Shown here piece by piece: positions 17,930 to 26,435 of a DNA stretch of 64,000 nucleotides. The stretch comes from Nitrosospira multiformis (GTDB lineage: Bacteria > Pseudomonadota > Gammaproteobacteria > Burkholderiales > Nitrosomonadaceae). Within the stretch, counting starts at the first letter, position 1, and each line of letters opens with the position of its first letter. Under the pieces are notes generated by a model. The model worked only from the letters and a program-made list of their open reading frames with translations. It ran no database searches and was not told the origin of the DNA. Location: positions 146,068-210,067 of the forward strand of contig JAFKJB010000003.1 in assembly GCA_017306155.1 (NCBI GenBank), in the 5' to 3' direction. Made by a program: the position numbers and the translations under genes.

Positions 17930-18325
17930 ATGGAAAAAGAAATAAGGAAATTTTTAACATTCATATCCATGCTGGGCTTGCTGGCCTCTTGCACCGAGAC
18001 CGGCATGCTCGAAGCAAGGAATGGCAATACGGGCATAGCCACACAAAATATCAGAACTTTTGTCGACCATGACGAACTCGCCCGGCGGTATGAAAACCGC
18101 GCCAGGAAACTCCTGGAAATAGCAGCGGAACACGAGAAACGGCTCCGGTATTACGAGGACGAAAGCTACTCATACGGAAGACACGAGCAGAATTCACAGT
18201 CGCACGCCGCCCTGGTGCAAAAATACAAGCGGGCGGCAGAGAAAGCCACCGAAGCTGCTTTTCACCACAGGATGGCGTCACAACCTGTGAAACGCGATTA
18301 TATTGCTTCGATAGCGTTACATTGA
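17930..18325 (+). CDS. small putative lipoprotein, unknown function
   Basis: A 131-aa protein from ATG 17930. MEKEIRKFLTFISMLGLLAS followed by Cys forms a bacterial lipoprotein signal with lipobox LLAS-C. The mature part is charged and helical, with an N-terminal stretch NIRTFVDHDELARRYENRAR and further K/E/R-rich segments suggesting coiled coil. I recognise no family. A longer in-frame start at 17864 would place the signal internally, so the later start is chosen. It sits in the accessory stretch after brnTA. Confidence 0.6.
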   Translation: MEKEIRKFLTFISMLGLLASCTETGMLEARNGNTGIATQNIRTFVDHDELARRYENRARKLLEIAAEHEKRLRYYEDESYSYGRHEQNSQSHAALVQKYKRAAEKATEAAFHHRMASQPVKRDYIASIALH

Positions 18326-18442
18326 TATGGATTGCCCAAGAGCTCAGCTGATGAAACAGTACGATATTTACTGACAAGGCATCCGCGACGCAAGAAGGAG
18401 TAACCGATAACGGATAATCTGTAGCTTTCTGAGCTGAAGCAG

Positions 18443-18483
18443 CGGTAAGTATCCTGATAATAATCATATCAGGATACTTACCG
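18443..18483. repeat. perfect 17-bp inverted repeat with 7-nt loop
   Basis: CGGTAAGTATCCTGATA at 18443-18459 is exactly complementary to 18467-18483, around ATAATCA. It lies between the lipoprotein gene and the convergent CARDB gene. Neither side has a T-tract, so a standard intrinsic terminator is unlikely. A protein-binding site, mobile-element trace or factor-assisted terminator remain possible. Confidence 0.85.
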
Positions 18484-18529
18484 AAGAAAAGCAAGGAGAA
18501 AGATTAAAGAGATACCTGCTGAGCTAGCG

Positions 18530-19180
18530 TTACGGTGGCGGTATCGGGATTGAAGGAGTTAGAAGTTGAAGTTCTACTTCACGCGATGGACTTGCGGCAA
18601 GCGCAGGATGCACCCACCAGTGCCTGATGCTCAGGCGATTGTTTGAATCAGACGTCTCTTGAACCTGGTTTTCCGCGTCCACGATCATCTCTAGCCAATA
18701 AACAAAATTGGCATTCTCGTCCCGATATAACAAGGGGATGTTTTCCATAGCCTCCGTAGTATATTCTGTGCCAAAGCCTTCGATTGTGACTGATGAGGGA
18801 ACTAAAAACACCATCTGCCGGCTGATATTAGTCCCTTCGGCATTCATATAGGAGACACCAAGCACGATTTGAAAAGGACCTGTTGCAGGGCCCTCTCCAT
18901 CGTTTTGAACAACGCAAGCTACGGACACTTTTCTATCGGTATGATTGGTGTTTAAGCGAAATGTCTTTGCTCTCAAATCTGGTTTGGGCAATGGTGGATT
19001 AATGCATAAATCATATTCGCGTCGCTTTACAGTGATCTCACGGTTAATGCGTCTTAGCTCTTGGAGCAGCGCTCGTCTTTCCCGTGGACCTAGCTCACCT
19101 TCTTGTAACTCTCTTCGAATCAGTTCTCGCTCTTCATTAAGAGCATCCAACTGATCTTTAATAAATTCACAATGCTCCAT
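18530..19180 (-). CDS. coiled-coil plus CARDB-like protein, unknown function
   Basis: A 216-aa protein with no signal peptide. Residues about 5-58 are almost entirely charged helix (KDQLDALNEERELIRRELQE and following), a clear coiled coil. Residues about 70-185 form a beta-rich domain with CARDB-like features: PDLRAKTFRLNTNH, VACVVQNDGEGPA, and near the end VDAENQVQETSDSNNRLSIR, the typical 'D..N.V.E..E.NN' ending. The last 30 residues are proline-rich. CARDB domains are usually extracellular adhesion modules, so a cytoplasmic-looking version on a coiled coil is unusual. The role is unknown. Confidence 0.65.
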   Translation of the reverse strand: MEHCEFIKDQLDALNEERELIRRELQEGELGPRERRALLQELRRINREITVKRREYDLCINPPLPKPDLRAKTFRLNTNHTDRKVSVACVVQNDGEGPATGPFQIVLGVSYMNAEGTNISRQMVFLVPSSVTIEGFGTEYTTEAMENIPLLYRDENANFVYWLEMIVDAENQVQETSDSNNRLSIRHWWVHPALAASPSREVELQLLTPSIPIPPP

Positions 19181-19647
19181 CTCAATTCTCCTTAAATTTA
19201 AGGCTATTGATAACTTCCGGGAAAATTTCTTACTGCCTACTGTGAATCGAAAATGTCAGTGTTGATTAAGCTTGGGTGCCCTTTAAGGATAGAACAAAGA
19301 TTAATTGAATTCTCTCCGTCACGTGTCTCAATAAAACATTCCTTTCTTACCGATGATCCAGCTCTTGTATTGGGGCTTGCCTACTCCAGCACGGAGTCTA
19401 ATAGGCGAAACCGCAGGCAATAGGGAAGAACAGGTACAGAATGAGAGGCAGGAGCGGCTCCAAGGCGTTGTCACATGACTGGATTCCCTCGCACCTGCAA
19501 GGAGGCCCTCATTTGTCCGAAGATAAGATCACGGCAGGAATATCGGAAGACGTTCCGGTGTATTATCTTTTCTCAATCGATAATCCTGATAATCCACATT
19601 GCTGCTGGGGCAATCAATTGTGTCGCGGGTTTCCTTGCGAGGATACT
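19181..19647. other. intergenic stretch with a decayed CRISPR-like repeat
   Basis: There is no supported gene for most of this region. It holds the repeat-like segment described separately at 19482. A frame running through it upstream of ATG 19648 has no ribosome site and no recognisable sequence. Confidence 0.4.
19482..19503 (+). repeat. solitary degenerate CRISPR-repeat-like sequence
   Basis: GATTCCCTCGCACCTGCAAG followed by GA matches 19 of the first 22 bases of the array repeat, and similarity is lost after that. The differences at positions 8, 18 and 19 break the hairpin stem. It lies about 2.6 kb downstream of the array in the same orientation. Confidence 0.55.
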
Positions 19648-19959
19648 ATGAACAGATACTTAGTCCAGCTCGACTTCATCTCCTTTATAAAATTCAATTC
19701 GTTGTCGTTCTGCTGCGCCAATACGCTGTTTTCTCCTTTCAACGCACTTTTCACTTTCGAAAGCAGCGGGATCGGTCGGGCGCTGCTCGCTCTCTTTCTG
19801 GCTCCGTTTGCCGGCCTGCTTCTGGGTGCAGTCTTTGGCGTGCTTGCCTATCCGCTTTACCGGGTTCTGACCTCCCGCAGTGAGTTTCTGGCTGGTTTGT
19901 CAGGCAGGTTTCAGGAAATATCGGACGAGACTCCGGAGGAATCTCGTCCTGACAAATAA
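19648..19959 (+). CDS. small membrane protein, unknown function
   Basis: A 103-aa protein from ATG 19648, which follows GAGGA at about six bases. One long hydrophobic stretch (ALLALFLAPFAGLLLGAVFG, then VLAYPLYRVL) can form one or two membrane helices; a weaker one lies near the N-terminus (ISFIKFNSLSFCCANTLF). The tail is acidic (EISDETPEESRPDK) and probably cytoplasmic. No family is recognised. Confidence 0.55.
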   Translation: MNRYLVQLDFISFIKFNSLSFCCANTLFSPFNALFTFESSGIGRALLALFLAPFAGLLLGAVFGVLAYPLYRVLTSRSEFLAGLSGRFQEISDETPEESRPDK

Positions 19960-20073
19960 CGTTTGCAGCATCCCGCGCATGCGTTCTGCCTTTCGCAGCG
20001 CAGGGGATGAGAGTACAAGTGACATTCCGTATCGAGACATAAGCTACATGATTGTTTCCAACAGGGGTCTTCA

Positions 20074-20433
20074 TTGAAAATCAAAGCTACCGTTGAAGAA
20101 GTATTGTCCCGCATTCCCGGTCCCGTAACCGCGGAATGGCCACTGGGAGAACGTTTTGCCGTTGCGCTGGCGCATGGCACCATGTCAGTCGAATATTACA
20201 TTCCTATCGGGCATGATCCGCAGACACCGCACGAGCAGGATGAAGTTTATTTCGTCCATCGGGGAACGGGTGAACTGGTGATCGAAGGGGAGCGTTATCC
20301 ATTCAGAGAGGGTGACTGCCTTTTTGTACCCGCCAACGTTGAGCACCGGTTCGAGAATTTCTCGAGCGATTTCGGAACCTGGGTGGTATTCTGGGGACCC
20401 AAAGGAGGAGAAAAAGGCATAGATCCCGGCTGA
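20074..20433 (+). CDS. single-domain cupin protein
   Basis: A 119-aa cupin. Motif 1 is TPHEQDEVYFVHRGTGELV and motif 2 is GDCLFVPANVEHRFENFSSD, giving the His/Glu/His set for a metal site. Start TTG 20074 is supported by AGGGG eight bases upstream and by similarity running to the first residues. The reaction is unknown; many such cupins are isomerases or dioxygenases, or bind sugars. It lies 70 bp upstream of the GH13 gene on the same strand. Confidence 0.8.
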   Translation: MKIKATVEEVLSRIPGPVTAEWPLGERFAVALAHGTMSVEYYIPIGHDPQTPHEQDEVYFVHRGTGELVIEGERYPFREGDCLFVPANVEHRFENFSSDFGTWVVFWGPKGGEKGIDPG

Positions 20434-20503
20434 AGAATCCCCCTGGCCGAATCGTCTTGCCAACGTTTGATCGGCTGCACCGATACAGCGGGAGTATCAC
20501 ATC

Positions 20504-22339
20504 ATGCAAAATCTTCCCATGAATCAGCTCGGTCCGCATGAGCTTACACCGGGCATCGTGGATTTTGGAATACTGCTACCCTGGGTTTCAGCCGCCAACG
20601 GGAACCGCCTGTGGGTAAAGCTCATTCACGAACGTGACCAGTTCATTCAGCGAATTCAGCCGCTGGCCTTCGAACTGGGGCATGGCGCGAACGCCGCGTA
20701 CGGCGACATGTGGTCAGGCAAGGTTGACTTCAACACTATCCGGGATATGCAGCCAGGCTCGCATTTCGGTTTACCCGGCCGATATGTCTATCGCTTTGAG
20801 TTGCACAATCCGAATGTAGGCGTGCTTGATTGGATCATCGATCCTTTTGCCCGTGAATACGCTACAGGGAAGCTATCGGCTTTCACGCTTGGCTATGTTC
20901 CCTATGTCTGGAGTGCCGGGGAGAACACCTGGAAAACGCCTGCGCTGCAAGACCTGATTCTGTATGAACTGAATCTGGCGGAATTCGGCGGCAACCTGCA
21001 AGGAGCGATCGATCGGCTGGCCTATCTGGCTGATCTGGGCGTAAATGCCCTTTCTGTCATGCCTGTCAGCAACGTCTCGCTCGAGGTTGATTGGGGTTAT
21101 CTGCCGATTGGCTATTTCGGGGTGGATGAACGTTTTGGCCGCAGGGATGATTTCCAGCGTTTCGTCGATGCGGCGCATCAGCATGGACTGGCGGTCGTTG
21201 CTGACGTTGTATACGGCCATGCTTCGGCTGATTTCCCTTACGCCGACCTCTACCAGAGGCTCCAGTATGATGAAAATCCTTTCATGGGCCCGTTTGCCAA
21301 GGACTATTTCGGCATCAGCACCGATTTCAACCGTGCCTTGACCCGCGACTTTTTCTATAGCGTAAACACGCACTGGCTGAATACCTACCATATCGACGGC
21401 TTCCGTTATGACTGCGTGCCAAACTATTGGGACGGTCCGATGGGGGTCGGCTATGCCAGCCTGGTGTTCAATACCTATGAATATGTAAAAAATGGCGCCA
21501 ATCTTACCCGGTTCCACGCGACGGATGGTATCCGGCTGATTCAAATCGCGGAGCAACTGGAAGCACCTGAAGAAATTCTGGAAAAAACCTACAGCAATGC
21601 CACCTGGCAGAACAGCACCTTTGGCGCAGCCACAGCCTGTGCTCACGGCGCTGCCGGTGCAATAGAAAACTTCGGACATCGGCTTGGAGCGCTCGGCTAT
21701 ATCGAATACGCCAGGCAGAACGGCGAAGCCTTGACCAAAGCGCCGCTCCAGTACGTCGAGAATCATGACCACAGCCGTTTTTTATGCGAGTTCGGCCTGG
21801 ATCAGCGCGACTGGAACCCGCTGTTCATGGAGGGGAACCGCGGCCACTGGTACCGCCTCCAGCCCTACCTTATCGCGCTGCTCACTGCGAAGGGCCTTCC
21901 CATGCTGTGGCAGGGCCAGGAATTCGGGGAGAACTATTTCGTTCCGGAGAGCGGCCTGGGGCGCGTGTTGCTGTTGCGGCCGCTTCGTTGGGATTATTTC
22001 TACGACACGCCGGGGAAAAACCTGGTGAAGCTGACGCGTAATCTGGTAAGCCTGCGAAAGAATTGCGCTGAGTTGCGCCGCGGCTCTCATTATTTTTACA
22101 GCGATTACGAGCGCTATCTGTCGCGCGGAATACTGCTTTTCCATCGGGAGACTGACGATGCAATGAGCCTCATTGCGTTGAATTTCACGGATGCAGAGCA
22201 GACCGTTCCCTTCCGGTTCACCCGAACAGGCAGCTACAGGGAGCAACTGCACGGGCAGGATAATTTTGCCGCAACGGAAGGAGAAGAACGCCGGCTCATC
22301 GTCCCCTCCAGCTACGGCCGCATCTGGCGAAGCGCGTGA
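20504..22339 (+). CDS. GH13-family alpha-glucan-active enzyme
   Basis: A 611-aa protein with an N-terminal beta-sandwich of the kind preceding branching enzymes and trehalohydrolases (WVSAANGNRLWVKL to about residue 140), then a GH13 TIM barrel. The catalytic set is complete: nucleophile D303 in DGFRYDCVPNYW, acid/base E350 in IQIAEQLEAP, and transition-state D422 in VENHDHSR. Region I reads VVADVVYGHAS. A C-terminal beta-domain follows (AMSLIALNFTD). There is no signal peptide, so it acts in the cytoplasm, on glycogen or a related glucan by inference. It does not match GlgB, TreZ or GlgX closely enough to name. Confidence 0.82.
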   Translation: MQNLPMNQLGPHELTPGIVDFGILLPWVSAANGNRLWVKLIHERDQFIQRIQPLAFELGHGANAAYGDMWSGKVDFNTIRDMQPGSHFGLPGRYVYRFELHNPNVGVLDWIIDPFAREYATGKLSAFTLGYVPYVWSAGENTWKTPALQDLILYELNLAEFGGNLQGAIDRLAYLADLGVNALSVMPVSNVSLEVDWGYLPIGYFGVDERFGRRDDFQRFVDAAHQHGLAVVADVVYGHASADFPYADLYQRLQYDENPFMGPFAKDYFGISTDFNRALTRDFFYSVNTHWLNTYHIDGFRYDCVPNYWDGPMGVGYASLVFNTYEYVKNGANLTRFHATDGIRLIQIAEQLEAPEEILEKTYSNATWQNSTFGAATACAHGAAGAIENFGHRLGALGYIEYARQNGEALTKAPLQYVENHDHSRFLCEFGLDQRDWNPLFMEGNRGHWYRLQPYLIALLTAKGLPMLWQGQEFGENYFVPESGLGRVLLLRPLRWDYFYDTPGKNLVKLTRNLVSLRKNCAELRRGSHYFYSDYERYLSRGILLFHRETDDAMSLIALNFTDAEQTVPFRFTRTGSYREQLHGQDNFAATEGEERRLIVPSSYGRIWRSA

Positions 22340-22603
22340 GGGTTTTATCCGGATCGGATACCGGGAAAACGTGCTTTATCGGCGCCGGGGCGGATCAATG
22401 AATCATGGTTGACGCCCGTATGCTCCTGCAACTGAAGAGCTTTGATTGTCATGGACTTTGAAACCAGTGCTGAGGTTTCCTCCGGTGCAATGCCTTTCAC
22501 CTTTCGCCTGTCGATGCCATCGATGTTATCCCTGCAGGTAAAAAACAAATATTGGCACTATTGGTTTCAAGGGTATAGAATTCCTTTTCTCGTTCCTTAT
22601 GCC

Positions 22604-22984
22604 ATGAGCAGAATCATGTCCCAGCACCGTATCCATTTCGTCATGCTCATGCTGTTCGTCAGCATGACGACAAATGCCTTGAGCTGGGCATTTAATGGAG
22701 AAGTCTTTGCGCATGAGCTTGACCATGTCCATCACGTTCTGTCACTGGATCCGATGGCTCACCTCGAAGCCCATCAGCATGCGCTGCGTGACGACAAAGG
22801 CCATCTGGATGCCGCGACCCATCTGTGCCTGCACGCAGCCGGGCAATATCAGCCCTTTTTCCTGACAGCACCCCTTATAGTGGCAGCTTCCACTGCTGAG
22901 GAAGCCATAACAGGATTTCTCGCCGTCACTATCCCCGAATCCATTCCCGATTCACCTCTTCACCCTCCCCGCAGAACCTCTTGA
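22604..22984 (+). CDS. small secreted His-rich protein heading the czc cluster (CzcI-like)
   Basis: A 126-aa protein from ATG 22604 (ATG 22616 is also possible). A hydrophobic signal (HFVMLMLFVSMTTNALSWAF) is followed by a His-rich segment: HELDHVHHVL, HLEAHQHAL, and HLDAATHLCLHAAG. A second hydrophobic patch (FLTAPLIVAAS) and a proline-rich end follow. Small periplasmic His-rich proteins at the front of czc operons (CzcI type) bind or sense Zn/Co/Cd. That role fits the position 5' of czcCBA, although a 447-bp gap separates them. The longer frame upstream lacks a plausible start. Confidence 0.55.
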   Translation: MSRIMSQHRIHFVMLMLFVSMTTNALSWAFNGEVFAHELDHVHHVLSLDPMAHLEAHQHALRDDKGHLDAATHLCLHAAGQYQPFFLTAPLIVAASTAEEAITGFLAVTIPESIPDSPLHPPRRTS

Positions 22985-23431
22985 GTCAGGTCGCCGGGTA
23001 GTCCGAGCGTGACATGGGCCCAAACTCGAAACCTGTTAGCCCTGCATTAACAGCCTGAATTAACGCCAGGCGCCTTCCGGTTTATCCGGCAAGCCTTTCC
23101 GGGGTAAATGGTTTCCATATTGCACCCCTGGACCCTCGGGCAAACCTGTTCCGGGTGCTTGTTTAACCCGAGAACGGTCTTCCCCGGATAAGGCTGCCCT
23201 GTGAGCATCCGTTGGATTTCGGTTCAGCCCCTGCTCGACCCCTGAACCCATGAAGCGCAGATCCCGAACAGCTTCGACCTTTCGATCCTGGCCAATGATG
23301 CCCTGAGCCTGTTAGAGGGTTCAAGGGCGAACAGGAGGCCAGGGACCCAGGGCGAAACCGCTATTCATGCAATATTTATGTAATCAACTACAGGTTATGC
23401 ATTTCCCTTGATTACTCGTGAAGAAATCTCC
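22985..23431. promoter_or_regulatory. long czc leader with possible RNA structure
   Basis: There is no gene. Between 23287 and 23343 there is a nested set of complementary segments: CCTGGCC/GGCCAGG as an outer stem, and GCCCT/AGGGC interleaved with CCTGTT/AACAGG, a pseudoknot-like arrangement ending 88 bases before czcC. This may be a regulatory leader or a chance pairing. Confidence 0.35.
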
Positions 23432-24859
23432 ATGAATTTTCATGTGCTGTTCATCATCAGGCAGTCTGTGTGTGCAGGAGCCATGCTTGCTCTTGCGATG
23501 ACTTGCTTACCGTCAGCAGGTGCTGACAACTCGTTTACAGGCGTTCGTGCGACTGAGGACGCGCACTTTTCCAATGCTGCCGGTCCTGAAATCAAGAGCA
23601 ATCTCACCCTGCGGGATGCCGTGCGGCTCGCACTTCAGCACAACCCTGAACTGGCGGCTTTTGTAAAAGAAAAGCGCGCGCTCGAAGGGCTGACGCTCCA
23701 GGCCGGCCTGCTGAAAAATCCGGAGTTGTCCATGAACATGGAAAACGCGGGCAATATTCAGCCGCTCGTGGGAGATATCAACTCCTCAAAAAATGTCGGC
23801 GTGGAAGTCGTTCAGCAGAATACGACGATAAAAATCAGCCAACTGATCGAGCTTGGTGGGAAGCGGGCCGCACGAGTGTTGGCCGCCTCGCTCAGCGAGG
23901 AGCTCGCGGTTCAAGATTATGAAGCCAAGCGAGTAGAACTTGTGGCCCGCGTGGCAAACGTCTTTATCGAAGTGCTTGCAGGCCAGGAGCATTTGCGGCT
24001 GGCCGAAGAGAATCAGCGGCTGGCTCAGCATGTGGTGGATATAGTCAAGCACCGGGTTCAGGCGGGAAAAGTGCCCCCCATAGAGGAGACTAAAGTGGGA
24101 GTAGCGTTTTCCACGACGAGAATTTCCCTGGGTCAGGCGCAACGCGAACTGGCAGCGGCGCGTAAACGCCTGGCGCTGCTCTGGGGTAATTCTTCGCCCC
24201 AGTTTAGCAAGGCGCTGGGGACTCTTGCATCATCAGTAGCCCTGCCGAACTTTGAAGCACTTGCGGAACGCGCTCTCGCCAGTCCTGCGGCGCTACGCGC
24301 CGTGAAAAATATAGAACAGCGCAAGGCGCTGCTGGACGTGGAGCAGACCAGGCGCATACCCAATCTCACCGTCAGTGGTGGAGTGCTTCACCACGCAGCA
24401 CTCGGCGGAACCACGCCTATAGTCAGCGTGGCAATACCGCTGCCGTTGTTCGATCAGAACCAGGGCAATATTGCTGAGGCTCATCAACGTCTGGACAAGG
24501 CACAGGATGAACAAGCCGCAACCGACTTGCGTCTCAAGACGGAGCTGGTACAGGCCTACGAATTGTTGGCCGCAGCCGAGAACGAGATATCGATATTGCG
24601 CGGAGAGATATTGCCTGCGGCCCGAAGTGCATTCGAGGTGACAAACAAGGGTTATGAGCTCGGCAAATTCGGCTTCCTTGAAGTGCTCGATGCACAGCGC
24701 ACTCTGTTCCAGAACCAGGTTCTGTATGTGCGGGCATTTGCCAACTACCATCGCCTTGTCAACGAAATCGAACGTTTGATTGCGGCACCCCTCGATGGGA
24801 TGGCAAGACAGGATACCGATGAACCGACCTATACCGATTTTACGGGTGATAAGGAGTAG
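23432..24859 (+). CDS. czcC: outer-membrane factor of a heavy-metal efflux system (CzcC-like)
   Basis: A 475-aa TolC/OEP-family protein that forms the outer-membrane channel of the tripartite pump. It starts with a signal peptide (GAMLALAMTCLPSAGA). The two OEP repeats begin at LTLRDAVRLALQHNPELAAF (about residue 58) and near residue 275, with long helices between, and the hairpin SVAIPLPLFDQNQGNIAEA is typical of CzcC. ATG 23432 is chosen over the in-frame TTG 23408 because the signal peptide starts there. Two bases separate it from czcB. Confidence 0.88.
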   Translation: MNFHVLFIIRQSVCAGAMLALAMTCLPSAGADNSFTGVRATEDAHFSNAAGPEIKSNLTLRDAVRLALQHNPELAAFVKEKRALEGLTLQAGLLKNPELSMNMENAGNIQPLVGDINSSKNVGVEVVQQNTTIKISQLIELGGKRAARVLAASLSEELAVQDYEAKRVELVARVANVFIEVLAGQEHLRLAEENQRLAQHVVDIVKHRVQAGKVPPIEETKVGVAFSTTRISLGQAQRELAAARKRLALLWGNSSPQFSKALGTLASSVALPNFEALAERALASPAALRAVKNIEQRKALLDVEQTRRIPNLTVSGGVLHHAALGGTTPIVSVAIPLPLFDQNQGNIAEAHQRLDKAQDEQAATDLRLKTELVQAYELLAAAENEISILRGEILPAARSAFEVTNKGYELGKFGFLEVLDAQRTLFQNQVLYVRAFANYHRLVNEIERLIAAPLDGMARQDTDEPTYTDFTGDKE

Positions 24860-24861
24860 AA

Positions 24862-26385
24862 GTGAATAACAGGAAGAAACTGATTCCGATCATTGCCGTA
24901 ATCGCCGCAGGAATTGTACTGGGCAGCCTGATACTCGGCTGGGAGAGAACCTCTCCGCCTTCCCCGGCATCTTCCACAGGCAATGAAGCGCCTGCGGGGG
25001 CATCCACATCCGGATCGTCGCAGCACAGGGAAGGACCGAAAGGGGGCAGACTGTTCACCGCCGATAAAGGCAATGACTTTGCAGTGGAGGTAACAATCTT
25101 TGAAGCAGGCATTGCTCCACGCTTCAGGCTCTATCTATATGAAAAGAGCAAGCCCCTTCCGCCCGCCGCTGCCAAAGTCACCATGACGCTGTCGCGACTG
25201 GGGGCCCCGGCGCAGGTATTCAGGTTCACACCGGAGGCTGATTACCTGGTGAGCGATCAGGTAGTAAAAGAACCCCATTCGTTTGATGCCGCGATAGCTG
25301 TCGAATGGAAGGGCAGAACAATGCAGTGGGAGTATAACCAGGTGGAGGCCAGAGTGGAGATGCCGGACGAAATGCTCAAGAGCATCGGTGTGGAAATACG
25401 CACCGCCGCTCCCGCAGTGATCAAGCCTGCTTTGGTTCTGCCCGGCGAAATCATCTTCAACGAGCATACCATCGTGCAGGTCGTGCCCCGCCTGCCTGGC
25501 ATCGTTACCGCCGTCGAGCGGCATCATGGCCAGCAGGTGAAAAAGGGAGAGATTCTTGCAGTCATTGAAAGCCAGATGCTGGCCGATCTGCGCAGCCAGC
25601 ATCGGGTAGCCAAAAAAAGGCTGGCGCTGGCGCAAACAACGTATGAGCGGGAACGGCGACTCTGGGAAGAAAAAATCTCGGCCAAGCAGGATTACCTCAT
25701 TGCCCAGGAACTGCTCAACGAGGCCGAAATAGCGGTTGACCTCGCTTCGGTCAAGCTGCGCGCACTGGGAGTGCAACCCGAGTCGACTTCGGTCGGCAAT
25801 GATATTGCCCGCTATGAAGTCCGCGCACCCATTTCCGGCCTCATTATCGATAAGACCGTCGCGACAGGTCAGACGCTGAAGGAAGATGATCACATTTTTG
25901 TCATTGCCGATGTATCCACGGTGTGGACGGCAATAACGGTCTATCCGAAAGATCTGGATGTGGTCAGGATTGGTCAGCAGGCAACAGTCCGGGCGACAGC
26001 CTCGGATGTCGAAGGAACAGGCGTAGTGACCTATATCACAACACTGATCGGTGGACAAACCCGTACCGCCACTGCGCGCATTGTGCTTGAAAACGCAGAC
26101 GGGAGATGGCGTCCTGGCATGTTCGTGCGCGCAGAAATCGTAGCCGGGGAAATCGAGGTTCCGGTAGCGATAGCACGCGATGCCGTGCAAACACTGGGCA
26201 ATTGGACAGTGGTCTTCGGCCGCTACGGCGAATACTTTGAAGCGCGGCCGCTCAAACTCGGGCAAAGCGACGGGTACATGATAGAAGTACTGGACGGGTT
26301 GCGCGCCGGGGAACACTACGCCACGGGAAATACTTTCGCCATCAAGGCCGAGCTTGGTAAAGCCGGCGCGGCTCACGTCCATTGA
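24862..26385 (+). CDS. czcB: periplasmic adaptor of a heavy-metal RND efflux system (CzcB-like)
   Basis: A 507-aa membrane-fusion protein, GTG start. One N-terminal membrane anchor (LIPIIAVIAAGIVLGSLILG) is followed by an extra N-terminal domain (about residues 50-160) of the sort seen in CzcB, a barrel-sandwich/lipoyl domain (VVPRLPGIVTAVERHHGQQV), an alpha hairpin, and beta-barrel and membrane-proximal domains (RWRPGMFVRAEIV). It links CzcA to CzcC and may bind metal in the periplasm. Spacing to czcC is two bases; to czcA it is 50 bases. Confidence 0.9.
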   Translation: MNNRKKLIPIIAVIAAGIVLGSLILGWERTSPPSPASSTGNEAPAGASTSGSSQHREGPKGGRLFTADKGNDFAVEVTIFEAGIAPRFRLYLYEKSKPLPPAAAKVTMTLSRLGAPAQVFRFTPEADYLVSDQVVKEPHSFDAAIAVEWKGRTMQWEYNQVEARVEMPDEMLKSIGVEIRTAAPAVIKPALVLPGEIIFNEHTIVQVVPRLPGIVTAVERHHGQQVKKGEILAVIESQMLADLRSQHRVAKKRLALAQTTYERERRLWEEKISAKQDYLIAQELLNEAEIAVDLASVKLRALGVQPESTSVGNDIARYEVRAPISGLIIDKTVATGQTLKEDDHIFVIADVSTVWTAITVYPKDLDVVRIGQQATVRATASDVEGTGVVTYITTLIGGQTRTATARIVLENADGRWRPGMFVRAEIVAGEIEVPVAIARDAVQTLGNWTVVFGRYGEYFEARPLKLGQSDGYMIEVLDGLRAGEHYATGNTFAIKAELGKAGAAHVH

Positions 26386-26435
26386 TTCCACGGGCGACCC
26401 AGCCCTTGAGCCTGAAAAAGGCATAGCGAACCATA

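Noticed and set aside
18443-18483. Intrinsic terminator for the lipoprotein and CARDB genes
   Set aside because: The stem is perfect, but neither flank has a T-run; kept as an unexplained inverted repeat.
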